Positions 1-8,333 of a stretch of DNA of 64,000 bases are shown here, piece by piece. The stretch is taken from assembly GCA_963702925.1 (NCBI GenBank), contig OY969771.1, positions 4,278,001 through 4,342,000 of the forward strand. The letters run 5' to 3'. The DNA is from CAIKMD01 sp963702925. GTDB lineage: Bacteria > Pseudomonadota > Alphaproteobacteria > ATCC43930 > CGMCC-115725. The position numbers and the translations under genes are program-made. Positions within the stretch are counted from its first letter, which is position 1; the number at the start of each line of letters is the position of its first letter. The notes under the pieces are model-generated. The model worked only from the letters and a program-made list of their open reading frames with translations, did no database searches and was not told the DNA's origin.

Positions 1-1
1 C

Positions 2-1351
2 ACCATTCACACCAAGGCGCTACAGGAGCTTGGCTTCTTTCTGGTCCCGGCCTCGCGCACGTGGGACCGCTGGATTTCCTTTTCCTCTGAACTGTTTCGC
101 CGCGTGGTGGCCACGCGCGGAGACATGCCCGCGCAGGCCGTGCGTGCTGAGCGAGCGCGCCTCTGGACTCCACCCGAAGGAGCGCGGCTCGAAGACCAGC
201 CGGGGCTGTCCGAGATCGTCAATGCTGCCAATGACGAGTTGCGCACGCTCATGGCCAGCGCGCCCAGACTCCAGTTGCGCCTGACCTCGACCGATAGCGA
301 TTCCGTTCTGGAAAGCGTCGTGCCGCACTTTGTGCAAGGTGCGGGGCCAACCCTTCCCTCACAGCGACAGGGCACGGGCCTTGTCTCTCTTCAAAGCCTT
401 CTGCTGCTCATGCAATTCGGCAGGGCGCGCGCGGAAACGGGCCAGTCCTTTGTGTTGGCCGTCGAGGAACCCGAACTACACATCCAGCCTTCGCAGCAGA
501 AACGGCTGGTCAACCGCCTCAATGCGCTGTGCAACCAGACCATCGTGACAACTCATTCGCCCATCGTCGCCGCGATGTTTCCCGCGCCCGATACGCTCTT
601 TATCGAAACGCGCGAAGGCGTCCTGAACGCCAAGCCGCTGATGGACCCGGTGCCCGCGCAGCCGACCAACCACCAGCAACATTTGCTCTTTGCATGGCGG
701 CAGAAACTTGTAGGCGCGCTCATGCACGAATGCGTGTTGATCCCCGAAGGGGTTTCGGACGTGGCATGGCTTGAGGCGCTGCAAACCGCTCTTGAACTGC
801 ATCAAGGCTGGCAGGACGCCGGAGACGGCGCGCCCCTTCTCTCCACCTTCGTTGGCGTCGTGCCGACTATCGACGCCAAGATTGCAGATACGTTCGCGCT
901 GATCAGCGCCGTTCACGCGCGACCCTGCATCCTCGTGGACGGGGACAATGAGGGGCGCGGCTACTTCGATGCAGTGAAAGCCAGTAATCCGCCGCCGCGC
1001 GCTGTCGTCTTCTGGCCGCAGGGCTGGGCGATGGAGCATGTGGTTTCTTGGATTGCGGGCGCGGACGAAGCCGCGATGCTGGCCGTGCTTGGAACGGCGC
1101 TGGGAACGGCTTTTGCCGACCTTCCAGCATTCACCGCTCATTTGCTCACGCAGAAATCCTACGCGCCGACCCATGAGGGCGCCGCCATCACGCTTATGGC
1201 CAGTGCGCCTTGCCGGACGCGCGCCGCGCAGTTGCTCAATGCCTTGTGCGCCGTGCTGCGCGATCCCGCGAACGCCAACACGCCGCTTTTCACGCGCGTC
1301 CCGGCGGACTCAACCGCCGCCATGCACGTTTTCCGGTTTGTGCCGCCATGA
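2..1351 (+). CDS. OLD-family ATPase/TOPRIM nuclease, GajA-like (5' end missing)
   Basis: The frame is open from base 2, so the gene starts before the window; 449 residues are visible. The C-terminal half of an ABC-type ATPase is present: a signature-like region (GTGLVSLQSLLLLMQF), a Walker B-type segment (VEEPELHIQPSQQ) and an H-loop (TIVTTHSPIV). A TOPRIM nuclease domain follows, with its first acidic motif (IPEGVSDVAW) and DxD-type motif (ILVDGDNEG). This order is that of OLD nucleases such as GajA, the DNA-nicking subunit of Gabija antiphage systems. The stop overlaps the start of a UvrD-like helicase (ATGA), the expected GajA-GajB pairing. The missing N-terminus should hold Walker A. A plain class 2 OLD pair is the alternative. 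Confidence 0.75.
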   Translation, partial: TIHTKALQELGFFLVPASRTWDRWISFSSELFRRVVATRGDMPAQAVRAERARLWTPPEGARLEDQPGLSEIVNAANDELRTLMASAPRLQLRLTSTDSDSVLESVVPHFVQGAGPTLPSQRQGTGLVSLQSLLLLMQFGRARAETGQSFVLAVEEPELHIQPSQQKRLVNRLNALCNQTIVTTHSPIVAAMFPAPDTLFIETREGVLNAKPLMDPVPAQPTNHQQHLLFAWRQKLVGALMHECVLIPEGVSDVAWLEALQTALELHQGWQDAGDGAPLLSTFVGVVPTIDAKIADTFALISAVHARPCILVDGDNEGRGYFDAVKASNPPPRAVVFWPQGWAMEHVVSWIAGADEAAMLAVLGTALGTAFADLPAFTAHLLTQKSYAPTHEGAAITLMASAPCRTRAAQLLNALCAVLRDPANANTPLFTRVPADSTAAMHVFRFVPP

Positions 1352-2676
1352 CGTTTGATTTCTTCGAAGGCGCGGCGGGTACAGGCAAGACCCACAACCT
1401 TGTGGGCCGTGCGGGAGAGATCGTTCACGACCGGGCGCTGGGCGACGGGCAAAAGCTCTTGGCGCTCACCTTCATGAACGGCGCGCGCCGCCGTCTGGAT
1501 GCGCGCCTTGGCGAGAACGCGGTGTTCCGCCGGCGCTTCGATTGCCAGACCTTCGATGTGTTCGCCCGGACTCTGGCTGCGCGGCGCAGGAGCCTGATTA
1601 CGCCTGCGATGCAGCAACAAGCCGATGCTCTGAGCGAATTTGACGGGCCGTGCGCGCTGGCGGCTGGCCTTCTTGAAAACGAAGCCGTTCAAAAATGGGT
1701 GGCACGTAGTTTTCCGCTGATATTGGTGGATGAGGCGCAAGATCTCGACGGACACCGGATGCACGTCCTTCAGGGGCTTTCGCCGTCTTGCCAGATCGTG
1801 GCGGCGGCAGACGCCTTCCAGTGCCTTCACAACGGACGCGACACCGCTCCCCTCATGGGCTGGCTTGAAGGCGCGGGCCAGACCCACCGCCTCACGCTGG
1901 TTCGGCGCACGGCTCAACAGGGTCTTCTCGCCGCCGCGCTTGCCGTGCGCCAAGGACAGGATGTGAAGTCGGTTCTGATAGCGAACACCTTCAATAACCG
2001 GACGACATGGAACGGCGCAGGATTCCGGCTTCTGGACGCGCCCGCAACGAATGCCAACCACGCGCTTCTGACATGGTCGATTGCCAACGACATTGCGCAG
2101 CGCCACGGCCCGGTCGTCATTCTCACGCCCGATGCAGGCAATGCGATTATCCGCGCTGCGCTCAATACCCTTCAAACCAAGCAGCACACGCGCAAGAACG
2201 GCGCGACCTTCGGGCCGTATCCGCATACGTGGGACCGCCACGACAACGAAGACGCCGATGCCTTGCTGGCGGATATCGCGTTGCCGGAAATGGCGTCCTG
2301 CGCTGACCTGCGCGCGCTTCTGACGCCGCTGGCCGGACACGCCCCAATCGCCCAGGCCCTCAGCCGCATAGACCGGTTGCGCCGCGCCCAGGGACAAGCG
2401 GCTTTCACCGCTGCGCAAGTCACCGCGTACGTGCGGGAGTCCGTGCGCAACCGTGCGCGTCTGGGTTTCCGGCAGCAACGCGGCCATCTCGTCATGACGA
2501 TCCAGCGTGCCAAGAACCGCGAGTTTCCGAACGTCATTGTGCTTTGGCCGCACACCGCCACAGGCAGCGCGGAGCATTTGCGAAGGTTGCTCTACAACGG
2601 CATCACACGCGCGAAGAGCCATTGCACCGTCATCGTACTTGGGCAGGGGCGGCTGAACGCGCCACCGTTTACCTAG
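1348..2676 (+). CDS. UvrD/Rep-like superfamily 1 helicase, GajB-like
   Basis: 442 residues. The ATG overlaps the upstream stop (ATGA at 1348-1351), implying translational coupling with the OLD nuclease. Walker A is at residues 9-16 (AAGTGKTH). Walker B is LILVDEAQDL, near residue 125, followed by a motif III-like VVAAADAFQCL. The C-terminal motifs V/VI appear as MTIQRAKNREFPNVIVL and LLYNGITRAK. The protein is shorter than canonical UvrD, as GajB proteins are. In Gabija, GajB senses DNA ends and activates GajA; that role is inferred here from the pairing. No promoter of its own is evident, and the next gene downstream is on the opposite strand. Confidence 0.75.
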   Translation: MTFDFFEGAAGTGKTHNLVGRAGEIVHDRALGDGQKLLALTFMNGARRRLDARLGENAVFRRRFDCQTFDVFARTLAARRRSLITPAMQQQADALSEFDGPCALAAGLLENEAVQKWVARSFPLILVDEAQDLDGHRMHVLQGLSPSCQIVAAADAFQCLHNGRDTAPLMGWLEGAGQTHRLTLVRRTAQQGLLAAALAVRQGQDVKSVLIANTFNNRTTWNGAGFRLLDAPATNANHALLTWSIANDIAQRHGPVVILTPDAGNAIIRAALNTLQTKQHTRKNGATFGPYPHTWDRHDNEDADALLADIALPEMASCADLRALLTPLAGHAPIAQALSRIDRLRRAQGQAAFTAAQVTAYVRESVRNRARLGFRQQRGHLVMTIQRAKNREFPNVIVLWPHTATGSAEHLRRLLYNGITRAKSHCTVIVLGQGRLNAPPFT

Positions 2677-2870
2677 TACCTTCCCGAAAGTACAATTCCT
2701 GCTCGGATCATGAGGCCCGCACGTGGCGCGAAGGCGCTGTTAGTCCCGGTCAGCCAATGACCGCTTACGAGATTCTCCTCGCAGCGGTTCGCCGGCTGAG
2801 TTGGGTCGAAATCGGGCCTGCCCGGAGTGGCGGCTTGTAAACGCATGGCCTCTCTGTGCTTCGAGACGGA

Positions 2871-4859
2871 TCACCCGCCCACCGATGGTCCGCTGCGCTG
2901 TCGCCCAAGTGACCACGAGATGGTGTCGCCGCGGGAGATGCCGGCCACGGGTTTCCCGAGATTCCGTTCGATCACTGGCCGCCACGGGACGAGCGCGAAC
3001 TCGCGGGATTTCTCGATGAGGGCGAAACGCCCGCTAGCGAGATCGATCCGTCGCCGGTAAACGCCTTCGATCCGCTCGCCGGGCCGGACCTCGGTATAGT
3101 GCAGACCGAGCTCGCCAGAAAGCTGACCTGCTACCCGGGCCAGCTCCCGCTGCTGCAATAGCCGCAGCATGTCTCCGCGGTAGGTGATCCGATCCTGATC
3201 CCGCCGGGCGAGTTCCTGCTCGACCAGCCACTGCCGGCGCCGGGTCAGCGCATCGCGAACCTCTCGGCCGAATCCCGCGTCGCGCAACGGGACCGGGGCG
3301 GCCGCTACGAGTTCGCGGTCAAGCCAAGTCGCGCCCTCGGCGCCAGCGAGTCGATCGAGCGGAAACGCAGAAAGCGTCGTGACTACGACGGGGTTTGCGC
3401 GCGCCTGCATCCGCTCGAAATCGGTCGCCCGATGGAGATGGTCGGGCGCAATGATCCAGGTGCCGTCCGACTCCCGCTCGACCCCACCGGCGAGACGACG
3501 CATCGCCTCCAGCCGCCGGACGTGGGTTTCGGCGAAGGCAGCGGTTGCGGTCGGATCGTGCTTGAGATGGGCGTCCATGTCGTACCGGCCGCCGTTCCCG
3601 GCGGCGACCTCGGCGACAGTGCGGTCGACCTGCCGCGGTTCGGCACGCTTCGGATCGATCGAGACAATGGTCCCTTCCGCCGTCGGTTCCGTCGCTTCGC
3701 CGCGTCCGATCTCGACATAATGCGCGCGGCCATCGATCCCATCGACGATGAGATAGTGGCGGTCGTTGATCTCGTCGGAGAGCCCGCGCGCGAGGACGCG
3801 ACCGACGAGCGTCCGCGTCTGTGGGGCCGAAGGATCATAGATCACGTAGTCCGACGTGGCGTGCGCCACTTCCCGGGTCGCCATTTCGCGATGCATCGTC
3901 TTGATGATGTCACCGCGCTCTCCCATCCGCCGAAGCGTCTGCTCCAGCTCATCGGCAAGCTTCCACCGACCGGGTGCGATCTCCTCGGCCAGGCCGAGGC
4001 GCCGGAGCTTCTGCAGGCGCCCGGCACGAAGCGTTTGCCGGAAGGCGTCGTCGCGATCGCTGGCACCGGACCTCACGATCCCGTCCTCCCCGGCCTCCCG
4101 CAACAGGTTCCGGTCGAGGCTGGTGAACCGCTCCTGATCGATCTCGTTCCGCAGCCGATCCTCGATCTCGAAATCCGAGCGGGGTCCGAGATCGAAGGTG
4201 ACGAGCTCGGCCGCACGCTCGCGCATGCCGTGGGTGATGTATTCGCGAGCGATGATCAGATCCTTGCCCCGATCGTCCTTGCCCCGGACCACGACGTGAG
4301 TATGTGGATGGCCGGTGTTGTAGTGATCGACGGCGACCCAATCGAGCCCGGTTCCAAGATCCTCCTCCATCCGGGTCATCAGCCGGCGGACGAATCCCCT
4401 GAGCTCCTCATACTCGGCGGCATCCTCGGCCGAGACGATAAAACGGAACTGGTGCCGGTCGCCGTCCGCGCGCTCAAGGAAGGCCTTGCCGTCGGCCTGG
4501 TTCTGGGTCCTGTCGTAAAGCTCGCCCGGCAGCCCATCGCGGGTTACCCCATCGCGCTGGATGTAGCGCAGATGAAGCCGCGCTGCCTTCAGGCCCTGCC
4601 CCTTGAGTTTCACGATGCGGGATTTGATGATGACGCGCCTGACCCTGAACGCCGCATAGCGGTCGCGCGATGCGAGCACCCGGCCGACACCGGCGCCGCG
4701 ACCGATGCGGTTGCCGTGGAAGCGCGCTGACCCAGACCGCGTCCGCGCTCCGGCAAGCGCCATCGCCTTGAGAACCTGCTGCAGGTAGCGCCTGCCGCGC
4801 TTGCCGCCCTGGGCGCGGATCTTTCCCAGCTTCGGTTCGAAGGTGTCGTCACGCGCCAT
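2871..4859 (-). CDS. Relaxase/mobilization nuclease with DUF3363 region
   Basis: 662 residues. The ATG at 4859 follows a GGAGGAG ribosome site. The N-terminal part resembles VirD2/TraI-type relaxases: a histidine triad-like motif GHPHTHVVVRG near residue 185, preceded by VAVDHYN, should bind the metal that cleaves oriT. The long C-terminal half has the features of the DUF3363 extension found on plasmid and ICE relaxases of alphaproteobacteria. The protein should nick oriT and lead the strand into the recipient cell. In related elements the downstream neighbours are coupling-protein and Trb genes. Here the next gene is the oppositely oriented Gabija-like pair, so the transfer operon is interrupted or rearranged. 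Confidence 0.85.
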   Translation of the reverse strand: MARDDTFEPKLGKIRAQGGKRGRRYLQQVLKAMALAGARTRSGSARFHGNRIGRGAGVGRVLASRDRYAAFRVRRVIIKSRIVKLKGQGLKAARLHLRYIQRDGVTRDGLPGELYDRTQNQADGKAFLERADGDRHQFRFIVSAEDAAEYEELRGFVRRLMTRMEEDLGTGLDWVAVDHYNTGHPHTHVVVRGKDDRGKDLIIAREYITHGMRERAAELVTFDLGPRSDFEIEDRLRNEIDQERFTSLDRNLLREAGEDGIVRSGASDRDDAFRQTLRAGRLQKLRRLGLAEEIAPGRWKLADELEQTLRRMGERGDIIKTMHREMATREVAHATSDYVIYDPSAPQTRTLVGRVLARGLSDEINDRHYLIVDGIDGRAHYVEIGRGEATEPTAEGTIVSIDPKRAEPRQVDRTVAEVAAGNGGRYDMDAHLKHDPTATAAFAETHVRRLEAMRRLAGGVERESDGTWIIAPDHLHRATDFERMQARANPVVVTTLSAFPLDRLAGAEGATWLDRELVAAAPVPLRDAGFGREVRDALTRRRQWLVEQELARRDQDRITYRGDMLRLLQQRELARVAGQLSGELGLHYTEVRPGERIEGVYRRRIDLASGRFALIEKSREFALVPWRPVIERNLGKPVAGISRGDTISWSLGRQRSGPSVGG

Positions 4860-5175
4860 GCTCGCTCCTCCCCGCTACACGGGCCGTCGTCGGGGGCATC
4901 GCCGGGTGGGCGCTATCAACTGCGAGCAATGCCAAGGGTTTGGCCCCCCCATGGCGCCATGCCCGAAGGGGATGGCGCTAAAAAAGCGATGTGCAGACAA
5001 AGACTTAGGCGACAATGGCGCCACTGCTTCATCTTGCCCTACCGCCACCCTTAGTCTGCTCACCGTCGCTCCTCGTTTTCTATCACGCTGACCGCCGGAG
5101 CCGACCTGGCGCGGCCCGGCAACTAACTCGGGAGCAGCACTGGAAAGCACTGCTCCCGAGCGGCTGACGGATAGA
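4860..5175. other. Non-coding gap upstream of the relaxase, candidate oriT region
   Basis: 316 bases without a convincing gene. It contains the relaxase leader, several repeats of the type ATGGCGC around 4950-4980 and 5015-5025, an A-rich run (CTAAAAAAGC, 4978-4987) and a strong stem-loop at 5127-5160. Relaxase origins commonly lie just upstream of the relaxase gene, so this gap is the natural place to look for oriT. No specific nic consensus is recognisable, so the assignment is positional inference. Confidence 0.3.
5127..5160 (-). terminator. Stem-loop after the 120-residue gene (terminator-like)
   Basis: Perfect 11-bp arms (CTCGGGAGCAG at 5127-5137, CTGCTCCCGAG at 5150-5160) enclose a 12-base loop. 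It lies 15 bases past the stop of the minus-strand gene at 5176. No T-run follows on the minus strand, so it may be a weak terminator, an mRNA stabiliser or part of an oriT inverted repeat. Confidence 0.4.
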
Positions 5176-5538
5176 TCATCCGCTCGCCAGGAAGGCGGAT
5201 TCCGCCTCCGCCAGATCATCGAAATGACGGACACGAAGCATCGCCCGGACGCAGTGCGCGCCATCGGCAACGCAGGTCGCGACGTAGTAGCGGTTACGGA
5301 AATAGCCGAGGACCGCTACGCTCTGACCGGGCTCTTCGTCGTCGTCGAACGCGTCGAAATACTCTCCGAGCGGCATCTCGGCGAGGCGTCCGTCCCAGTA
5401 GAAATCAGCTTGCTCGGCGTCGACAAAGCGCTCGATGACACCGCCGATTCCATCCGATCCGAATTCGTCGATGAGGTCGCGCACGAGCTGCGGAAAGCGA
5501 TCGAAAGCCGCGTGTGGATGCTGTTGAAGCGGTGTCAT
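5176..5538 (-). CDS. Small acidic protein of unknown function
   Basis: 120 residues. The ATG at 5538 is chosen because GGAGGA sits 5 bases upstream; longer in-frame extensions would place that site inside the coding region. The protein is acidic, with a run FDDDEEPG near residues 64-71, and ends with two short beta-rich segments (VAVLGYFRNRYYVAT). No membrane segment, signal peptide or catalytic motif is seen and I do not recognise the family. It lies between the relaxase and the lytic transglycosylase genes on the same strand, and its leader carries one of three related hairpin motifs, which suggests an element-specific accessory role. Confidence 0.7.
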   Translation of the reverse strand: MTPLQQHPHAAFDRFPQLVRDLIDEFGSDGIGGVIERFVDAEQADFYWDGRLAEMPLGEYFDAFDDDEEPGQSVAVLGYFRNRYYVATCVADGAHCVRAMLRVRHFDDLAEAESAFLASG

Positions 5539-5588
5539 CTGATCCTCCGTGATTACCGTCCTCCTCATCGAGGACAGCCTCCCGGAGC

Positions 5589-5697
5589 GGCCGGAGAAGC
5601 AGCGGTCAAGGACGCCGAAGGCGCCGCGCAGCGGGGCGCGGGGGAGCCAAAATGCGCCAGCATTTTGGGGGGACCGCGCATCCTTGACGGCGGTTTC
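5589..5697 (-). promoter_or_regulatory. Leader hairpin motif, copy A
   Basis: Sits 50-160 bases upstream of the 5538 start. Outer arms GTCAAGGAcGC (5605-5615) and GCaTCCTTGAC (5678-5688) enclose an inner perfect stem CCAAAATGC / GCATTTTGG (5647-5655, 5660-5668) with loop GCCA. The segments GGCCG..GCAGCGG..AGGAC..CCG and GCGCAGCGG..GGAGCC also occur in the leaders at 7937-8040 and 16455-16661. Similar architecture with different stem bases suggests conserved structure. The function is unknown. Confidence 0.5.
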
Positions 5698-5770
5698 ATC
5701 CCGGCTGGTACGATGAAAGTACCGAGACGAGGCCCCTCTCACCGTGGGGAGTTGAGCGATGATGCCGGAG

Positions 5771-6580
5771 CTACTCATGGCCTTCGCCAGCCTGTCGGAC
5801 GCCATCGATGCCTCGCCCCAGCGGCACGAACAGCAGTCCCGCCCGCGGATCGGGATGCTCGCCGGTCGAGGCTTGCAGCGGTGTAGTGATGCCGGCGCCA
5901 AGCTTGAAGAACAGCGTCGTACCCGACGGCACAACGGTCTGCGTCGATGGCGAGGAAGATGCGCGCGGCGTCGCCAGAGGGCCGCCCGCCGAACCTTGCG
6001 CGCGCACGATTTCCTGCACGTCCGAGCCGATCGCCGCGAGATAGCCCCAGGTCTCGTCCGGCAGGGTCCTGCCCTGCAGGAGATAGGCTTCGAAGCGGTC
6101 CGGCCCGGCATTGTAGGCCGCGAAGAGGCCGGGATAGCCGTAGCGATCGTACATGTCGCGGAGATAGGCGACACCGGCGAAAATATTGTCGCGAGGTTCG
6201 TAGGGATCGTCGCCGAGTCCGAGGCGGAGGCGCATCGCGGCATAGGTGTCAGGCATCACCTGCATCAGCCCCATGGCACCCGCGCTGGACGTGATCGGAC
6301 GGCCGTCGAGCATGGTGTGGCCGCCGCTTTCGGCGCGCATCACGGCCCGGACCCATTGCTCCAGCATGCCGAAACGTCGCGATGCTTCGACGATATAGGG
6401 TCGCCATTGATCGACAGCAGATGGTGGATTCGGTGAATCGCTGGACGCCGCCGCGCTGTCTGGCGATGCGTTCGCCTCAAGAGACGCAACGAGAATCAAG
6501 CGCTCCGAGTGGTCAGGCCGGCCGCAGGCCGGGCCTGAGACGTGGAGCGCGCATAGTGTAAGCAGCGTCACCATGTCCAT
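5771..6580 (-). CDS. VirB1-like lytic transglycosylase
   Basis: 269 residues, starting at ATG 6580; the first 13 bases overlap the end of the traF-like gene, suggesting coupling. The N-terminus has a short hydrophobic stretch (MVTLLTLCALHV), so it is probably exported. The goose-lysozyme/SLT fold is visible: catalytic Glu in VMRAESGG, then GAMGLMQVMPDTY and AYNAGPDRFEAY. Such enzymes open peptidoglycan locally so that conjugation machinery can assemble. The tail after about residue 190 is low-complexity (RASSSPSTQT) and ends with a conserved-looking GLLFVPLG segment. It belongs to the transfer gene group with traF. Confidence 0.88.
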   Translation of the reverse strand: MDMVTLLTLCALHVSGPACGRPDHSERLILVASLEANASPDSAAASSDSPNPPSAVDQWRPYIVEASRRFGMLEQWVRAVMRAESGGHTMLDGRPITSSAGAMGLMQVMPDTYAAMRLRLGLGDDPYEPRDNIFAGVAYLRDMYDRYGYPGLFAAYNAGPDRFEAYLLQGRTLPDETWGYLAAIGSDVQEIVRAQGSAGGPLATPRASSSPSTQTVVPSGTTLFFKLGAGITTPLQASTGEHPDPRAGLLFVPLGRGIDGVRQAGEGHE

Positions 6581-7089
6581 AGCGGCACCAGCCTTCCGAT
6601 CAGTGCGGAACTGGGGATCGGCCCGAAATACCGGCCGTCGAACGACGAGCTCACACCCGCCATCAGAAGAAAAATCTCGTCGTCTGCGAGCGTCCGGCAG
6701 CCCTGCCAAGCCGCGAGTGGCCGGCCTTGACCATCGCGCGCCAGCACGAGCGCGACCGCCTGGTCGTTGATACGGATCGCGCTGGAGACGGCGCACACGC
6801 GGTCGCCGGAAACTGCGGCGACGCGTTTAACGAGCGATACGGACAGGGGCAGATAGCCGCGCGCGGCGGCGAAACGGGCGACCGGATCGGGCAAGCGCGC
6901 GAGCACGAAATCGCCGCGCCGGATCGCGCCGGGGACGAGGCGATAGAAGCCGAGCGGCGCGCTGGCGCTGGCGTTGTAGACGAGAACCGGCACCGCCGTG
7001 GAGAGGATCGGCCAGGCGACGGCGAGGACTGCGAGCATCACGAGCCCGACCGTCGCCACACGCCTTTGGCCTCGGTCAATCACGGGCAT
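6568..7089 (-). CDS. traF: TraF-type S26 signal peptidase-like protease
   Basis: 173 residues with one N-terminal membrane segment (VGLVMLAVLAVAWPIL). The S26 catalytic serine motif NASASAPLGFY is near residue 40 and the general-base lysine is in LVKRVAAVSGD near residue 88. A conserved C-terminal box follows (SSFDGRYFGPIP). TraF proteins of IncP-type systems mature and cyclise the conjugative pilin TrbC. No pilin gene is in the window. The gene is followed by, and overlaps, the lytic transglycosylase gene; it starts 4 bases after the AlpA-like gene stop, so all three form one transcription unit. Confidence 0.85.
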   Translation of the reverse strand: MPVIDRGQRRVATVGLVMLAVLAVAWPILSTAVPVLVYNASASAPLGFYRLVPGAIRRGDFVLARLPDPVARFAAARGYLPLSVSLVKRVAAVSGDRVCAVSSAIRINDQAVALVLARDGQGRPLAAWQGCRTLADDEIFLLMAGVSSSFDGRYFGPIPSSALIGRLVPLWTW

Positions 7090-7093
7090 CGAC

Positions 7094-7351
7094 CTAGTGG
7101 TGGGGCCTCGGGCGCGTGCTCCTCAAGCGATGCCGGCTGGTCCGCTCCTCGTGTTCCGCCGACCATTGCTCGAGGTCGATGATGTGGTAACGGACATAGC
7201 GACCATGCCGGCGAAAGCGTGGCCCGGTGCTCGCCCAGCGCATTCTTTCGAGCGTGCGGGGAGATAGGCCGACATAGAAGGCGGCCTGTCCGGTGGTGAG
7301 AAATGGGCTGCTGTTCTTGGCTGCGGCGGCTCGGTCGGTATCGGCGTCCAT
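7094..7351 (-). CDS. AlpA/excisionase-like helix-turn-helix protein
   Basis: 85 residues. ATG at 7351 follows GAGGAG at 7 bases. A MerR/AlpA-type helix-turn-helix spans about residues 17-60 (FLTTGQAAFYVGLSPRTLER, then RRHGRYVRYHIIDLEQW). Proteins of this kind in integrative elements act as DNA-binding helix-turn-helix regulators or recombination directionality factors. Position as the first gene of the traF-transglycosylase unit favours a regulatory role. Which of the two it is cannot be told from sequence. Confidence 0.75.
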   Translation of the reverse strand: MDADTDRAAAAKNSSPFLTTGQAAFYVGLSPRTLERMRWASTGPRFRRHGRYVRYHIIDLEQWSAEHEERTSRHRLRSTRPRPHH

Positions 7352-7490
7352 GGCAAATCTCCTCGTAGCAGGCGTCGGCGGCGACCGCGTATGTGGCGGT
7401 GCCTTTCGTAAAGATGCGCGCACGAGGGACGGTGGGGGGACGGACGAAAATCGGTCCCCTGCGAATTCGTCCCACCCTCAAAAGAGCAGG

Positions 7491-7521
7491 AAAAAGCCCC
7501 CGCGCCGGGCGGCGCGGGGGC
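7491..7521 (-). terminator. Rho-independent terminator of the DUF736 gene
   Basis: An 11-bp GC stem (7496-7506 with 7511-7521, loop GGGC) followed on the minus strand by TTTTT (7495-7491). It lies 14 bases past the DUF736 stop, separating that gene from the AlpA-like/traF unit. Confidence 0.88.
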
Positions 7522-7535
7522 TCGGAAGCCGGGCG

Positions 7536-7859
7536 TCAATCGGCTGGATTCCAGATGACGGCGAACACGTCCTCGTCGTCCTGGCCGGCAGCGCGGCCGA
7601 GATTGGCGTAGAGCTTGCGCGGCCCGAATTCCGGTGCGGCGAGGCTCAGTGAGACGTATTCCTTGCCGGAAGTCTCGCCCTTGCGCACCCAGCCGGCGCC
7701 GATCTCGACGCCCTGGGTCACCACCCGGAAGTCCGGCTGGCTGTCGGCGCTCTTGCCCGCATTAGGCACGAGATCGATATCGGCGCGGATGGTGAGGGTC
7801 TTGAGCTGGCCCTTGAAGCCGCCGTTCGCTTGCTTGGTGACGTATCCGATTGCAGGCAT
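7536..7859 (-). CDS. DUF736 family protein
   Basis: 107 residues. It begins MPAIGYVTKQANGGFKGQL and continues with TIRADIDLVPN, PDFRVV and GAGWVRK, the recognisable pattern of the DUF736 family. This family is found almost only on alphaproteobacterial plasmids and integrative elements, next to ArdC, ParB and relaxase genes. The compact beta-rich fold suggests nucleic-acid binding but no role is proven. It is monocistronic: a strong terminator follows and an unusually long hairpin-rich leader precedes it (7860-8040). Confidence 0.85.
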   Translation of the reverse strand: MPAIGYVTKQANGGFKGQLKTLTIRADIDLVPNAGKSADSQPDFRVVTQGVEIGAGWVRKGETSGKEYVSLSLAAPEFGPRKLYANLGRAAGQDDEDVFAVIWNPAD

Positions 7860-7936
7860 TGCTCTGTCTCCTTGAGAAGTCGCCGGGGTCCATTCCCCTG
7901 CGATGGCGGACCGTCAATGGGCGCGGCCGGCCCCGT

Positions 7937-8040
7937 GAACCCGCAGGGCCGCAGTGCAGCGGAGGACCCGAGCCGACGGGTTTTTTGAAGCGCAGCGGCC
8001 GCGAGGAGCCCGCGCCAGCGGGCGGGGAAAAAACCGGGCG
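7937..8040 (-). promoter_or_regulatory. Leader hairpin motif, copy B
   Basis: Lies upstream of the DUF736 gene. It contains GGAGGACCCG (7961-7970, identical to 16523-16532), outer arms GGTTTTTT (7979-7986) and AAAAAACC (8028-8035), and an inner stem GCCCGC/GCGGGC (8008-8023) with loop GCCA. Its core aligns with 16625-16661 at most positions and structurally with copy A. The rest of the gap to 8333 (about 290 bases) holds no gene I can support. Confidence 0.5.
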
Positions 8041-8293
8041 GCGACGGTTTCACCAGGGGACGGCCCCGCCCATAGGTCTGGCGCCACGAGCAGGGAATGA
8101 CCCTCAGACGCAGCGGTCAGAGCAGGCCGGCACGATCGCGATCAAGCAAGTAAGGGGCTCCGAGGCGGCTTGATGCCATCGGCAAACAGCGCTTCGAGAC
8201 GTGCTCATGCCGGAGCACGCCGGGACATCTCCGGCAGCGTGGTTGGCACGGTGAGACGGCGAGCCCGTGCCCCCCAAGCGTATGGCTGCGCCG

Positions 8294-8315
8294 CCGCGCG
8301 CCATTCAGCGCGCGG
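8294..8315 (-). terminator. GC stem-loop after tonB
   Basis: Perfect 8-bp arms CCGCGCGC (8294-8301) and GCGCGCGG (8308-8315) with a 6-base loop, 19 bases beyond the minus-strand tonB stop. No T-run follows, so termination efficiency is uncertain. Confidence 0.4.
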
Positions 8316-8333
8316 TTTGGCGAGGGCTGCGGC

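Noticed and set aside
3432..4730. 432-codon plus-strand frame
   Set aside because: Antisense to the relaxase, which has the HxH motif and a ribosome site.
8104..8304. 66-codon minus-strand frame upstream of the DUF736 gene
   Set aside because: No ribosome site, no protein-like composition, and it lies in a hairpin-rich leader.
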